Origin: Solenopsis invicta
Taxonomy: Eukaryota; Arthropoda; Insecta; Hymenoptera; Formicidae
Assembly: GCF_016802725.1 (NCBI RefSeq)
Contig: NC_052679.1
Location: 11,980,818-12,044,817 of the forward strand
Direction of reading: 5' to 3'
Length of the DNA stretch: 64,000 bases
The stretch's first letter is position 1. Each line of letters begins with the position of its first letter. Shown here piece by piece: positions 63,852-64,000 of this stretch. A model generated the notes under the pieces. It made no database searches. It was given only the letters and a program-made list of their open reading frames with translations, and was not told the origin of the DNA. Made by a program: the position numbers and the translations under genes.

Positions 63852-64000
63852 CTGAAACCGTATAAATAAAATGTATTTACTTTACTAATTAAACATTCCA
63901 ACACGTATATAAAAGTATATTTTTAGGGAAGGTCCCAGTTGCGCACAGACCCGATTAGACACCACCATTTATAGCGGCCAATACCTAAAAAATTTCCGTT
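63852..64000. other. Start of the next PSME4 intron (window edge)
   Basis: Upstream of the exon a acceptor. No coding similarity; the remaining N-terminal PSME4 exons must lie beyond position 64000. Confidence 0.5.

Noticed and set aside
1..64000. CRISPR array, operon, phage or bacterial mobile element
   Set aside because: No regularly spaced direct repeats with unique spacers and no bacterial gene organisation. The spliced gene and eukaryotic transposons exclude a prokaryotic source.

Overview
The window is eukaryotic, AT-rich and intron-dominated, and looks like an insect nuclear genome. It is most likely Hymenoptera and probably an ant, judging by the protein sequence together with the mariner, piggyBac-like, P-like, RTE-like and other LINE content. 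The order is inferred, not proven. The only host gene I can support is PSME4 (proteasome activator PA200, Blm10 family). It lies on the minus strand across almost the whole window. Eight exons (63851-63532, 52693-51697, 43914-43641, 27615-27235, 22892-22326, 16378-14807, 3751-3533, 856-713) join with consistent phases and GT/AG ends to encode about 1,490 residues and the natural stop. The N-terminal part, roughly 350 residues by comparison with the 1,843-residue human protein, lies beyond the right edge.

The seven complete introns total about 58.7 kb and are packed with mobile DNA, much of it nested. Intron 7 (857-3532) has a piggyBac-like MITE fragment and a hAT-like MITE. Intron 6 (3752-14806) has a foldback element split by an LTR retrotransposon (4311-7417), which itself carries a P-like element with a THAP finger; further in are other inverted-repeat elements, a piggyBac-like MITE and a tRNA-like pair. 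Intron 5 (16379-22325) has two palindromic elements, one with a MITE and two mariners stacked at its centre. Intron 4 (22893-27234) has a piggyBac-like MITE hosting a TA-site MITE, followed by a 5'-truncated LINE. Intron 3 (27616-43640) has a MITE, a LINE broken by an opposite-strand LINE and a hAT MITE, a foldback split by a nearly intact 4.9-kb LINE, and another foldback. Intron 2 (43915-51696) has a deleted mariner, a microsatellite-rich palindrome and a three-level nest (piggyBac-like MITE, long-TIR element, solo LTR). Intron 1 (52694-63531) has an inverted-repeat element, a TTAA-site element, a mariner holding a solo LTR, and a full-length RTE-like LINE.

I found no prokaryotic features, CRISPR array, rRNA or convincing intact tRNA gene, and no evidence of a novel multi-gene system. 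The most interesting content is the PA200 gene itself, including a variant C-terminal tripeptide, and the datable nesting of transposons. In many cases the target duplication, or an empty-site paralogue elsewhere in the same window, can be read directly.
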